Source: SIG299 sp051880375
GTDB taxonomy: Bacteria > Bacillota > Clostridia > Lachnospirales > Lachnospiraceae
Direction of reading: 5' to 3'
DNA length: 64,000 bases
NCBI GenBank assembly: GCA_051880375.1
Contig: JBJENV010000021.1
Location: 22,135 to 86,134 of the forward strand
Shown one piece after another: positions 31,530 to 40,554 of the stretch (positions within the stretch are counted from its first letter, which is position 1; each line of letters starts with the position of its first letter). The translations under genes and the position numbers were made by a program. The notes beneath the pieces are model-generated. The model worked only from the letters and a program-made list of their open reading frames with translations. It was not told the origin of the DNA and made no database searches.

Positions 31530-32858
31530 ATGAGTAAACCAATTGTAGCAATAGTAGGACGCCCGAATGTCGGAAAGTCCACGCTCTTTAACGCACTGGC
31601 AGGAGAACGCATTTCCATTGTCAAGGATACTCCGGGTGTGACAAGAGACCGCATTTATGCGGATGTCGGCTGGCTGAATTACCAGTTTACAATGATTGAT
31701 ACCGGCGGTATCGAGCCGGACAGTAAAGACCAGATGTTAAAGTACATGCGACAGCAGGCACAGACGGCGATTGACACGGCGGATGTCATTGTGTTTGTCG
31801 TAGATGTCAAGCAGGGACTGGTTGACTCTGATTTTAAGGTGGCAGATATGCTTCGCCGCGCAGCAAAGCCGGTTGTTTTATGTGTCAATAAGGTCGATGA
31901 TTTCAATAAATTCATGGCAGACACCTATGAATTTTATAATCTCGGAATCGGCGACCCGTATCCGGTTTCCGCCATGAACCGGTTAGGCTTTGGTGAACTG
32001 TTGGATGAAGTAATAAAACACTTTGGAGAAGATGCAAAGGAAGAGACAGAGGATGACCGCCCACGAATTGCCATTGTCGGAAAGCCGAATGTCGGAAAAT
32101 CCTCTATTATCAATAAGCTGCTCGGCGAGGAACGTGTCATTGTATCAGATATTGCCGGAACAACAAGAGATGCGGTTGATACTGCGGTGAAGTATAACGG
32201 CAGGGAATATGTTTTTATTGATACTGCTGGGCTTCGCAGAAAAAGCAAAATCAAAGAAGAAATTGAGCAGTTCAGCATTGTTCGTACCGTGGCGGCTGTT
32301 GAGCGCGCCGACGTCGTGCTTGTTGTCATTGATGCAACGGAGGGCGTTACGGAACAGGACGCGAAGATTGCAGGTATCGCTCATGAGCGCGGCAAGGGCA
32401 TCATCATTGTCGTTAATAAATGGGATGCCGTAGAAAACAAGGATGATAAGACCATTTACAAGCATCAGGAAAAAATCCGTGAAATCCTTTCCTTTATACC
32501 GTATGCGGACACGGTATTTATCTCCGCATTGACCGGACAACGGATGCCGCGTCTGTTTGAGCATATCGAAACGGTCATTCAGAACCAGAACTTAAGAATC
32601 GGTACCGGCGTTTTAAACGAAGTATTGATGCAGGCAACCGCCTTACAGCAGCCGCCGTCCGACAAGGGAAAGCGTTTAAAGCTGTATTATATGACACAGG
32701 TAGCCATAAAACCGCCAACCTTTGTTATTTTTGTCAATGATAAGGAACTGATGCATTTCTCCTATACGCGTTACATTGAAAACAAGGTAAGAGAAGCATT
32801 CGGTTTTTCGGGAACATCGTTAAAATTTATTATCAGGGAACGTTCGGAAAAGGAATAG
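31530..32858 (+). CDS. der: Ribosome biogenesis GTPase Der (EngA)
   Basis: A 442-residue protein with two GTPase domains in tandem, GRPNVGKSTLFN (about residues 9-20) and GKPNVGKSSIIN (about 184-195), each followed by a DTGG or DTAG loop and NKVD or NKWD motif. A KH-like C-terminal domain completes it. It acts in 50S assembly. Gene order der-plsY-gpsA-spoIVA is typical of Clostridia. Confidence 0.97.
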   Translation: MSKPIVAIVGRPNVGKSTLFNALAGERISIVKDTPGVTRDRIYADVGWLNYQFTMIDTGGIEPDSKDQMLKYMRQQAQTAIDTADVIVFVVDVKQGLVDSDFKVADMLRRAAKPVVLCVNKVDDFNKFMADTYEFYNLGIGDPYPVSAMNRLGFGELLDEVIKHFGEDAKEETEDDRPRIAIVGKPNVGKSSIINKLLGEERVIVSDIAGTTRDAVDTAVKYNGREYVFIDTAGLRRKSKIKEEIEQFSIVRTVAAVERADVVLVVIDATEGVTEQDAKIAGIAHERGKGIIIVVNKWDAVENKDDKTIYKHQEKIREILSFIPYADTVFISALTGQRMPRLFEHIETVIQNQNLRIGTGVLNEVLMQATALQQPPSDKGKRLKLYYMTQVAIKPPTFVIFVNDKELMHFSYTRYIENKVREAFGFSGTSLKFIIRERSEKE

Positions 32859-32885
32859 AATCTTTACTGTTTGGAGGAAAAACTT

Positions 32886-33515
32886 ATGATAGGAGCTATC
32901 ATCTTTTGTCTTGTTTTGGGATATGCCTGTGGCTGTATCTCCTCCGGCTATATTGTCGGTAAGGTATGTAAGGTAGATGTCAGACAGCACGGCAGCGGTA
33001 ATCTTGGAGCTACCAATGTAATGAGAACCCTTGGTGTCGGAGCGGGAGCAATCACATTGCTCTGCGACCTCGCAAAATGTATGATTCCTCTGCTGCTCGT
33101 GCGCTATGTCCTGTTTCAGGAGTTTGCGGCATTTTCTTATGAAAGCCAGCTGCTTGTGCTTTATACGGCGCTTGGTGCAGTGCTTGGTCATAATTTCCCG
33201 TTCTATTTAAAATTCCACGGAGGTAAGGGGATTACCTGTATGGGTGCGGTAATGCTGATGTTTGACTGGAGACTTGCACTGTTCGGTATTGTTACTTTTG
33301 TGCTTATCGTTGCCGTAACAAGATATGTTTCGGTCGCATCGCTGTTTGAGGCTACTCTGTTTCCAATCTGGGTAGCACTGATGTGTGAATCGGATCTGCA
33401 TATGATTCTGGTTACCTGTATTTTTACGATATCCGCGTTTTATACACACAGAGCCAACATAAAGCGTTTAATCAACGGAAACGAAAATAAACTCGGTGCA
33501 AAGAAGAAAGACTGA
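32886..33515 (+). CDS. plsY: Glycerol-3-phosphate acyltransferase PlsY
   Basis: A 209-residue polytopic membrane enzyme that transfers acyl groups from acyl-phosphate to glycerol-3-phosphate. The three family motifs are visible: GSGNLGATNVMRTLG, GHNFPFYLKFHGGKG and a later conserved loop. The ATG at 32886 is chosen because GGAGG (32873-32877) precedes it; a TTG five codons upstream is not needed. gpsA, which makes the substrate, follows directly. Confidence 0.95.
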   Translation: MIGAIIFCLVLGYACGCISSGYIVGKVCKVDVRQHGSGNLGATNVMRTLGVGAGAITLLCDLAKCMIPLLLVRYVLFQEFAAFSYESQLLVLYTALGAVLGHNFPFYLKFHGGKGITCMGAVMLMFDWRLALFGIVTFVLIVAVTRYVSVASLFEATLFPIWVALMCESDLHMILVTCIFTISAFYTHRANIKRLINGNENKLGAKKKD

Positions 33516-33532
33516 AAGGAGCATCTTGATTT

Positions 33533-34543
33533 ATGAAAGTATCTGTACTTGGAGCCGGAACCTGGGGAACGGCACTTGCAATTTTACTTGCAGCAAACGG
33601 AAAAGAAGTGACGCTCTGGTCTGCACTTCCGAAGGAAATAGAAGCACTGGGAAGTGACAGACACCATATTAAAAATCTGCCGGGAGCCGAACTTCCGGAA
33701 TCGGTTGTCCTTACTTCCGATCTGGCAGAGGCACTGGCTGCGCCTGAGATGATTGTCATGGCAGTTGCTTCGGTATTTGTCCGTGAAACGGCACACCGGA
33801 TTTCCGGCAGTATTCCGGAGGGCATGATTATCATTAATGTGGCAAAGGGAATTGAAGAAGCATCGTTAAAGACATTAACCGAAGTGATAGAAGAGGAAAT
33901 TCCTCAGGCAGAGGTAGCGGTTCTTTCCGGTCCGAGTCATGCGGAGGAGGTCAGCAGAAAGATTCCGACGACGATTGTTGCCGGTGCAAAAAAACGACGT
34001 GTGGCACAGAAAATTCAGGATACGTTTATGACAGAGTTTTTCCGGGTATATACGAGTCCGGATGTTATCGGTATTGAACTCGGCGGTTCGTTAAAGAATG
34101 TGATCGCTCTTGCGGCAGGTATTGCGGATGGCCTCGGATACGGCGATAATACCAAAGCAGCATTGATGACGCGCGGTATTGCGGAAATTTCAAGACTCGG
34201 CACGAAGATGGGCGGAAAGTATGAGACCTTTTCCGGGCTTTCCGGTATGGGGGATTTAATGGTAACCTGTACAAGCCTTCACAGCCGCAATCGAAATGCG
34301 GGATATCTGATTGGACAGGGAAAAACGGCGAAAGAGGCAATGGAGGAAGTCAATCAGGTCGTAGAAGGCGTATATTCTGCAAAGGCAGCGCTGAAGCTGG
34401 CGCAGAAATATGAAGTGGAAATGCCGATTGTAGAACAGATTAATCAGGTGTTGTTTGAAAACAAATCGGCAAAGGATGCAACACTGGATCTGTTTTCCAG
34501 AGACAAGACCGACGAGCATCATACAGTTTCATGGGAGGAATAA
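33533..34543 (+). CDS. gpsA: Glycerol-3-phosphate dehydrogenase (NAD(P)+)
   Basis: A 336-residue enzyme that reduces dihydroxyacetone phosphate to glycerol-3-phosphate for phospholipid synthesis. The nucleotide-binding motif GAGTWGTALAILLA is at residues 7-20; the catalytic lysine lies in GGSLKNVIALAAGI and the substrate-binding region in SRNRNAGYLIG. GAAAGGAG lies upstream. Confidence 0.96.
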   Translation: MKVSVLGAGTWGTALAILLAANGKEVTLWSALPKEIEALGSDRHHIKNLPGAELPESVVLTSDLAEALAAPEMIVMAVASVFVRETAHRISGSIPEGMIIINVAKGIEEASLKTLTEVIEEEIPQAEVAVLSGPSHAEEVSRKIPTTIVAGAKKRRVAQKIQDTFMTEFFRVYTSPDVIGIELGGSLKNVIALAAGIADGLGYGDNTKAALMTRGIAEISRLGTKMGGKYETFSGLSGMGDLMVTCTSLHSRNRNAGYLIGQGKTAKEAMEEVNQVVEGVYSAKAALKLAQKYEVEMPIVEQINQVLFENKSAKDATLDLFSRDKTDEHHTVSWEE

Positions 34544-34544
34544 G

Positions 34545-35663
34545 GTGAAAGACAAATCAAGAAAGAAAACCGTTTGGAAGCGGATACTGATTGCGATTTT
34601 GACTCTTATTGCGGCGCTGATACTTATAGTAGGCGGATATGTCCTGTATGTAGTGTTAAGCTATCACCGCATTGAGGATGTACAGACGCTTACGGTGGAG
34701 CATACCGCCGAGACTGCAGAGCAGAAGAAAGTCATGGCGACCGGCGAATTATATTCCGTTATGACGTACAATATCGGATTCGGTGCTTATTCGGACGATT
34801 ACAGTTTCTTTATGGATGGCGGAAAGCATTCCTAGGCATTGAGTGAAGACGCTGTTTATGAAAATATCGCAGGTTCTGTCGCTCTGCTTGATGTTTTTCA
34901 ACCGGATTTCATCTTCGTGCAGGAAATTGATGTAGATTCCACAAGAAGCTATCATATTGACCAGAAAGCATTGCTTGCGGAAGCATTTTCGGAATATGAG
35001 ACGGTCTTTGCCTATAATTATCTGAACTCTCCGTTTTTAATGTGGCCGCTTTATAAGCCGATTGGAACGATTACTACAGGAATGGCGACTTACTCCAGGT
35101 TTTCGTTGCAGGACGCAGTGCGCCGAAGTCTTCCGGTGATGGATAATTTCAATAAATATGTGGATCTGGACCGCTGCTATACGAAAACCAGAGTCCCTGT
35201 GGAAAACGGTTTCTTTCTCTGCCTGTATAATGTGCATCTGTCTGCCTATGGAAATGACGGCGATTTAAGAGAACGGCAGGTTTCCATGCTGCTTGAGGAT
35301 ATGAAGGCAGACTATGCAGAAGGAAATTATATTATCTGCGGCGGCGATTTTAATCATGATTTAAAACTGTCTGAAAAGGAAAGCGGGGTGTCATCCTGGG
35401 CACAGCCGTTTCCAAGAAGCATGCTTCCGGAAGAGTTTCGGTTTGCAATGGATTTCCTTTCGGAAGAGCGAATCCGTACTATGGTAAATTCCTCAAGAGA
35501 CTCAGGCGAACCGTACGACCTGTATAAAACAGAAACCTATATGCTGGATGGGTTCCTGATTTCAGATAATGTGGAAATGGTCGAAACAAACACGGTCAGT
35601 AACGGATTTAAGTATTCCGATCATAATCCGGTAATATTGAATTTTATCTTAAAAGAGAAATAA
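34545..35663 (+). pseudogene. Endonuclease/exonuclease/phosphatase family gene interrupted by an in-frame TAG
   Basis: A GTG at 34545, just after gpsA and its GGGAGGAA site, opens a frame with an N-terminal membrane helix (ILIAILTLIAALILIVGGYVLYVVL) and the start of an EEP domain (VMTYNIGFGAYSDDYSF). A TAG at 34833-34835 stops it at residue 96. The same frame then continues to 35663 with the rest of the domain: FIFVQEIDVDSTRSYHIDQ, YNVHLSAYGND, ICGGDFNHDL and SDHNPVIL, which hold the catalytic residues. The two parts together make a normal-size protein of about 370 residues. A nonsense mutation, base-call error or read-through would all explain it. Confidence 0.8.
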
Positions 35664-35678
35664 ACTGTTTTTGATTTT

Positions 35679-35770
35679 TCCTCCTTGCAGGTATAGAATC
35701 CTAAGACATCGGCATATACTGTAGTAACTTTTAAGCCGATGTCCGTGGTGAAGGGGACTTGCAAGGAGGA
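35679..35770 (+). promoter_or_regulatory. Nested inverted repeats and putative sigma-E promoter before spoIVA
   Basis: Outer arms TCCTCCTTGCA (35679-35689) and TGCAAGGAGGA (35760-35770) are perfect inverted copies, and the right one is the spoIVA ribosome binding site. Inner arms GACATCGGC (35705-35713) and GCCGATGTC (35735-35743) are also perfect. A sigma-E-like promoter is visible: GTATAGA (35691-35697) and CATATACT (35713-35720), which would start transcription near 35727 inside the inner loop. Such a transcript has only the right arms and keeps its binding site free, while read-through RNA from gpsA would fold it away. Confidence 0.6.
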
Positions 35771-35776
35771 TTTTTT

Positions 35777-37267
35777 ATGAGCAGTTTCAATACAAATACA
35801 TTTGATATTTACAAAGACATCAGCGAAAGAACAGGCGGTTCCATCTATCTTGGAGTGGTCGGACCGGTCCGGACCGGAAAGTCCACGTTTATCAAGCGTT
35901 TTATGGATGTGCTTGTTCTTCCGAATATGGCAAATCCGCATATGAGGGAACAAATGAACGATGAACTTCCGCAAAGCGGAAACGGGAAAACAATTATGAC
36001 GACCGAACCGAAGTTTATTCCGATGGAACCGGCGGAAATTACGCTGGAAGACGGTTCCTCGTTTCAGGTACGTTTAATTGACTGTGTCGGTTACATGACG
36101 GAGGGAGCACTCGGACACATGGAGGATTCCATGCAGCGTATGGTTAAGACTCCGTGGTCACAGGAGGAAATACCGTTTGTAGAAGCAGCTGAAATCGGAA
36201 CAAGAAAGGTCATTCAGGATCATTCGACGATTGGCATCGTTGTGACAACGGACGGCAGCTTCGGAGAAATTCCGAGAGAAAATTACATAGCCCCGGAGCA
36301 GCAGACGATTACAGAATTAAAACGTATCGGAAAACCGTATATCGTGCTGTTAAATTCCGCAAAGCCTTATGCGCGGGAAACAAAGCAACTGGCTGAAGAA
36401 CTGGAAGCTTCCTATCATACATCGGTTTATCCGGTCAACTGTCAGCAGTTAAAGTCGGAAGATATTACAAAGATGATGGAATTGATGCTGGATTCGTTCC
36501 CAATTCGCAGAATTAACTTTTCCCTGCCAAAGTGGGTAGAAATGCTTCCTTCGGCTCATCCGGTTAAGAACGGAATCATTATGGCACTGAAGGAAATGCT
36601 GAAGGGCTATCACTGCATGAGAGATATTCCGAAGGAAAAGCTGGATGTAAACTGCGATTTTATTAAAAAAATTTCAATTGAAGAGCAGAAGCGTGCAGAA
36701 GGAATGGTAAACTGCAGCATTCGTATGCAGGATAAATATTATTACGAAATGTTAAGTGAAACGCTCGGCACCCGTGTGGATGACGAATATGATTTTATGA
36801 AGGTTCTGTATCAGCTGGCGCAGGCACAGAAGGAATGCAGTATGCTGGGAAAGGCATGGGAAGAGCTAAAGCAGAGCGGTTATGGCGTTGTAGAACCGGG
36901 CGTGGAAGAAATCAGCATATCTGAGCCTGAGCTTTTAAAACATGGCAATAAGTATGGAGTAAAGCTGAAAGCAACAGCGCCGTCCACGCATCTGATCCGT
37001 GCGAATATTGAAACGGAAATTGCACCGATTGTCGGCACGGAGGATCAGGCAAATGATTTGATTCGTTATATGAAGGAGCAGAGTGAAATCGGTCAGGAAG
37101 GTATTTTTGAAACGAATATTTTCGGAAAAACCGTGCGTCAGCTTATTGAAGACGGAATTCAGACAAAAATCAACAATGTAAACGAAGCAAGCAGGATAAA
37201 ACTGCAGGATACGATGCAAAAGATTATCAATGAGAGTAATGGCGGGCTGATCTGCATTATCATTTAA
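35777..37267 (+). CDS. spoIVA: Stage IV sporulation protein A
   Basis: A 496-residue spore-coat morphogenetic ATPase that polymerises around the forespore and forms the base of the coat. The P-loop GPVRTGKSTFIKRF is near residues 29-42; the N-terminal GTPase-like domain, SpoIVA middle domain and conserved C-terminal end (ESNGGLICIII) are all intact. The length is close to the 492 residues of B. subtilis. The ATG at 35777 follows AAGGAGGA. It shows that the organism can make spores. Confidence 0.97.
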   Translation: MSSFNTNTFDIYKDISERTGGSIYLGVVGPVRTGKSTFIKRFMDVLVLPNMANPHMREQMNDELPQSGNGKTIMTTEPKFIPMEPAEITLEDGSSFQVRLIDCVGYMTEGALGHMEDSMQRMVKTPWSQEEIPFVEAAEIGTRKVIQDHSTIGIVVTTDGSFGEIPRENYIAPEQQTITELKRIGKPYIVLLNSAKPYARETKQLAEELEASYHTSVYPVNCQQLKSEDITKMMELMLDSFPIRRINFSLPKWVEMLPSAHPVKNGIIMALKEMLKGYHCMRDIPKEKLDVNCDFIKKISIEEQKRAEGMVNCSIRMQDKYYYEMLSETLGTRVDDEYDFMKVLYQLAQAQKECSMLGKAWEELKQSGYGVVEPGVEEISISEPELLKHGNKYGVKLKATAPSTHLIRANIETEIAPIVGTEDQANDLIRYMKEQSEIGQEGIFETNIFGKTVRQLIEDGIQTKINNVNEASRIKLQDTMQKIINESNGGLICIII

Positions 37268-37294
37268 TCAGTATAGTGGAAAATATATGGTTTG

Positions 37295-37330
37295 AAAAAG
37301 GGATTGCTGTGGCAGTCCTTTTTTCTTTTT
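37295..37330 (+). terminator. Terminator after spoIVA
   Basis: AAAAAGGGATTGC and GCAGTCCTTTT pair around a short loop with one bulge, followed by a T-rich run. It ends the spoIVA transcript. Confidence 0.7.
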
Positions 37331-37415
37331 ATAAAGAAATATAGAAAAAAACAGCGGTACTTTTACAAGGCTTAATAAAAAGTACGGTAAATATATATAA
37401 AATATTAAGATTTTG

Positions 37416-37444
37416 TTGACAAGAATTGTCTAGTTTGCTATAAT
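37416..37444 (+). promoter_or_regulatory. Promoter of the NlpC/P60 gene
   Basis: TTGACA (37416-37421), 17 bases, TATAAT (37439-37444): a consensus sigma-A promoter. GACAA-GAA-TTGTC (37418-37430) overlaps the -35 and spacer as a perfect inverted repeat and could be an operator. The leader of about 75 bases holds no structure that I recognise. Confidence 0.8.
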
Positions 37445-37528
37445 ATGCACGTAATAAATTTAACATTTGTGTAACAATTTAAAAAGAGAGTATAAATCCT
37501 ATCAAAAATCCATAAGGTGGAGGCACGG

Positions 37529-38617
37529 ATGAAAAAGATTGCAAAAACTTTTGTCTGCACGGCATTGGCAGGCATACTTACCATACAGGCTCCGTTATTT
37601 GCCGTAAAGGCAGATGTTATAGACGGAGACAGTTCTTTAGCTGGAATTACAGAAGCACTGGACAGATATTACAGCAATGTAAGTCAATCGGAGGGTACCG
37701 ATACTACGGAACTTTATGCCGTAGCCTTTGAAGCACCGGAAAATCTGGCAATTGCAAATGTTACAAGCAGTTTAAATATTCGTAAAGGTCCGGGTACCGG
37801 ATATTCGAAAGTCGGTATACTTGCAAAAGATGCCGCCTGTATTGTAGAATCCGTAGATGAAAACGGTTGGGCGAAAGTTACATCCGGTGCTGTTTCCGGT
37901 TATGTCAGTGCAAAGTATCTGCTGATGGGTGATGAGGCTGTTGCAAGAGCGCAGGAAATCGCTACACTGTATGCAACCGTAAATTCTAAGGTCACTGCCT
38001 TGAATGTCCGTATGGAGCCAAGTACGGAATCTACCGTAATTACAAAAGTAAAAGCCGGCGAGCAGATGCTCGTTTCCAAAGAAGTAGTCGTAAATAAGGA
38101 TGACGAAACTTCAAAGCTTTGGGTAGAAGTATTTGTAGATGATGAAGATAATGAAAATTCCGTTGCTTATGTTTCGGCAGATTATGTTACCGTAGCGTAT
38201 GAGCTTCAATGGGCTTCCAAGTATTCTCCGTATGGTCCGAATGTATCGGATTTACGTGTTTCTATCTGTGATTACGCAAAGCAGTTTATCGGTACACCGT
38301 ACAAGTGGGGCGGAAATGACTTATATAAGGGTATTGACTGCTCCGGCTTTGTAAAAAAGGTGTATGCACACTTTGGCTATACAACACCTCGTGTAACCCG
38401 TGATATGGCAAAGAAATATAAGCAGATCAGCCTTGCTGAGGCAAAACCGGGCGACCTGATTTTCTACGGAAAGGTTTCTACCGGATATATCAACCATGTC
38501 GGTATTTATATTGGAAACGGACAGGTCATTCATTCCAGTACAAACTATAAAGGTGTTGCCATTTCGAGTGTATATTTTTACTCGATTTTAAAGGTATGCC
38601 GTGTCATCAATGATTAA
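37529..38617 (+). CDS. Secreted SH3-domain and NlpC/P60 cell-wall hydrolase
   Basis: A 362-residue exported protein: signal peptide (TFVCTALAGILTIQAPLFAVKA), two bacterial SH3 domains at about 75-140 and 150-230 (SLNIRKGPGTGYSKVGIL, ALNVRMEPSTESTVI), and a C-terminal NlpC/P60 domain from about residue 245. The catalytic Cys is in GIDCSGFVKKVY and the His in INHVGIYIG. It should cut peptide stems of peptidoglycan. The start at 37529 has AGGTGGAGG upstream; a GTG four codons before it is inside that site. Confidence 0.93.
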   Translation: MKKIAKTFVCTALAGILTIQAPLFAVKADVIDGDSSLAGITEALDRYYSNVSQSEGTDTTELYAVAFEAPENLAIANVTSSLNIRKGPGTGYSKVGILAKDAACIVESVDENGWAKVTSGAVSGYVSAKYLLMGDEAVARAQEIATLYATVNSKVTALNVRMEPSTESTVITKVKAGEQMLVSKEVVVNKDDETSKLWVEVFVDDEDNENSVAYVSADYVTVAYELQWASKYSPYGPNVSDLRVSICDYAKQFIGTPYKWGGNDLYKGIDCSGFVKKVYAHFGYTTPRVTRDMAKKYKQISLAEAKPGDLIFYGKVSTGYINHVGIYIGNGQVIHSSTNYKGVAISSVYFYSILKVCRVIND

Positions 38618-38636
38618 AAATAGTTCGTGAAAATGT

Positions 38637-38670
38637 AACGGTTCACATCAAATGGTGTGGACCGTTTTTT
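38637..38670 (+). terminator. Terminator after the NlpC/P60 gene
   Basis: AACGGTTCACATC and GGTGTGGACCGTT form a 13-bp stem (with two G-T pairs) around AAAT, followed by TTTTT. Confidence 0.85.
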
Positions 38671-38694
38671 ATAGGTTGCAATCTTTTTTACTGT

Positions 38695-38731
38695 AAATAG
38701 TTGCAGCAAATAGTTTGCAGCAAATAATTGC
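38695..38731. repeat. Short tandem repeats upstream of the MutS-like gene
   Basis: Three head-to-tail near-copies of AAATAGTTTGCAGC (38695-38707, 38708-38721, 38722-38731, the last partial). They lie between the terminator and a TTGACC -35-like site at 38732-38737, so they could be binding sites for a regulator. Confidence 0.6.
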
Positions 38732-38834
38732 TTGACCTTGGCAACCGGATCATTTTGTGATAAAATATATAAGATTATGGGCAAAGTTTTAAAAGAGTGA
38801 AAGTTCATTTTTAGCATAAGAAACGGAGAGTATC

Positions 38835-40514
38835 ATGGAGATTGTTGCAATCATTGCAGCAGGAATGTTGGTTCTTGCAATCAAAGGAATTTATGACAGA
38901 AAAAATGCAAAGTTGCGTTTATATCAGCGTCTTAAGGACGAATGGGGAACCTTGCCGAAGGAGGAATATACAGAGGAAAAATATCATTCTATTCAGTACT
39001 ATTATGAGAAAAAATATCAGTCGGAGCAGTCCGACCGTTTTTTTCTGGATAAAATTACATGGAATGATTTAAACATGGACGAAATTTTCATGACTATTAA
39101 TGCCACCTGTTCCTCTATGGGGGAAGAGTACTTAAATGCTATTCTTCATGAGCTTCTGTTTGATTTGAAAGAACTCGAGGAACGGGAACGTGTGATTGCA
39201 TGGTTTGCAGAGCATGAAGAAGATCGGTTGCAGCTTCAGATGGCATTATCGGCAATCGGCAAGCATAAGAAAATTTCTATTTACGAATATATGGACCGGA
39301 TTTCTGATGTTCGACAGGAGTCGAATATCAAGCACTTTATCGGACTGGCGGGCATTCTGTTCGGTTTACTGCTGCTTCCGTTTTCGACAACCATTGGAGG
39401 GGCGTTACTTGTTTGCTTTATTTGCTCCAACATTCTGACTTATTATAAGCGAAAGGGTGAAATTGAGCCGTACCTTGCAGCAATGTCTTATACCATTCGT
39501 CTGCTTGATAATGCAGAAAAGATTGCATCTTTCAAGCTTCCGGAGCTTGCTGCTTATACGGGACCGATGGCAGAGAAAACAACGCATTTCCGTTCCTTCC
39601 GGAGAGGTGCGGGAGTAGTAACGCCTCAGAACGCTACCGGAGACATGATGTCGCTCTTTCTTGACTATTTCCGTATTCTATTCCACACGGATTTAATCAA
39701 ATTTAACAATATGCTGTGTGAATTTCTGAATAAAAAGGCGGAACTTATTGAAATTTTTGAAACAGTCGGTTTCCTTGATGCCATGTGTGCCGTAGCGTCT
39801 TTCCGGGTATTTATGGGTGTTACCTGCATACCGGAACTTCATAATGACGGGAAGAAAGAACTTTGGGCAGAAGAACTGTATCATCCGTTTGTAGAGCATC
39901 CGGTGCCGGCAAGCTTAAAGACAGACCGTTCCATACTTCTAACCGGTTCGAATGCATCCGGTAAATCCACTTTTCTAAAAGCGGTTGCCATCAATGCCAT
40001 TTTAGCGCAGACTGTGCATACAGCGCTTTGTAAGCGCTATATTGCCAGCTGCTTTCAGGTTATGACAAGCATTGCCCTGACGGACAACCTGTTTGAAAAG
40101 GAAAGTTATTATATCGTTGAAATTAAGTCGTTAAAGCGGATTTTGGACGCAGCACAAGCAGATCGTCCGACACTCTGTTTTGTGGATGAAGTTCTGCGCG
40201 GCACAAACACTGTGGAACGAATTGCAGCGTCATCAAGAGTACTCATTTCTCTTGCAAATTCAAACGCTGTCTGTTTTGCGGCAACGCATGATATCGAACT
40301 GACACATCTTTTAGAAGAGTACTATACTAATTATCATTTTGAAGAACAGATCAAAGACGGGCAGGTCGTGTTTGATTATCAGCTCAAGGAAGGGCGGGCA
40401 ACAACACAGAATGCCATTCAGCTGCTCGGCATGATGGGATATCCCGATGAACTGATTTCGGCTGCCAGAAAAACAGCACGGCACTTTACCGAAACCGGAG
40501 AATGGGCATTATAG
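38835..40514 (+). CDS. Membrane-associated MutS-family ATPase
   Basis: A 559-residue MutS homologue lacking the mismatch-recognition domain. Residues 170-205 form two membrane helices (IGLAGILFGLLLLPF and GGALLVCFICSNILTYY), preceded by another short one at the N-terminus. The C-terminal part has the MutS ATPase: TGSNASGKSTFLKAVAINAI (Walker A), FVDEVLRGTNTVER (Walker B and D-loop) and the helix-turn-helix end. This resembles the poorly studied membrane MutS-like group of Firmicutes. It lies close to the true mutS and mutL but its job is unknown. Confidence 0.88.
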   Translation: MEIVAIIAAGMLVLAIKGIYDRKNAKLRLYQRLKDEWGTLPKEEYTEEKYHSIQYYYEKKYQSEQSDRFFLDKITWNDLNMDEIFMTINATCSSMGEEYLNAILHELLFDLKELEERERVIAWFAEHEEDRLQLQMALSAIGKHKKISIYEYMDRISDVRQESNIKHFIGLAGILFGLLLLPFSTTIGGALLVCFICSNILTYYKRKGEIEPYLAAMSYTIRLLDNAEKIASFKLPELAAYTGPMAEKTTHFRSFRRGAGVVTPQNATGDMMSLFLDYFRILFHTDLIKFNNMLCEFLNKKAELIEIFETVGFLDAMCAVASFRVFMGVTCIPELHNDGKKELWAEELYHPFVEHPVPASLKTDRSILLTGSNASGKSTFLKAVAINAILAQTVHTALCKRYIASCFQVMTSIALTDNLFEKESYYIVEIKSLKRILDAAQADRPTLCFVDEVLRGTNTVERIAASSRVLISLANSNAVCFAATHDIELTHLLEEYYTNYHFEEQIKDGQVVFDYQLKEGRATTQNAIQLLGMMGYPDELISAARKTARHFTETGEWAL

Positions 40515-40554
40515 ATGAAGAAGTATAGAACAATGGAGAGGACAGGAGTATCTT

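Noticed and set aside
34833..34835. Pyrrolysine decoding of the TAG
   Set aside because: Pyrrolysine is known mainly in methylamine methyltransferases, and no pyl genes are in view; a mutation or base-call error is simpler.
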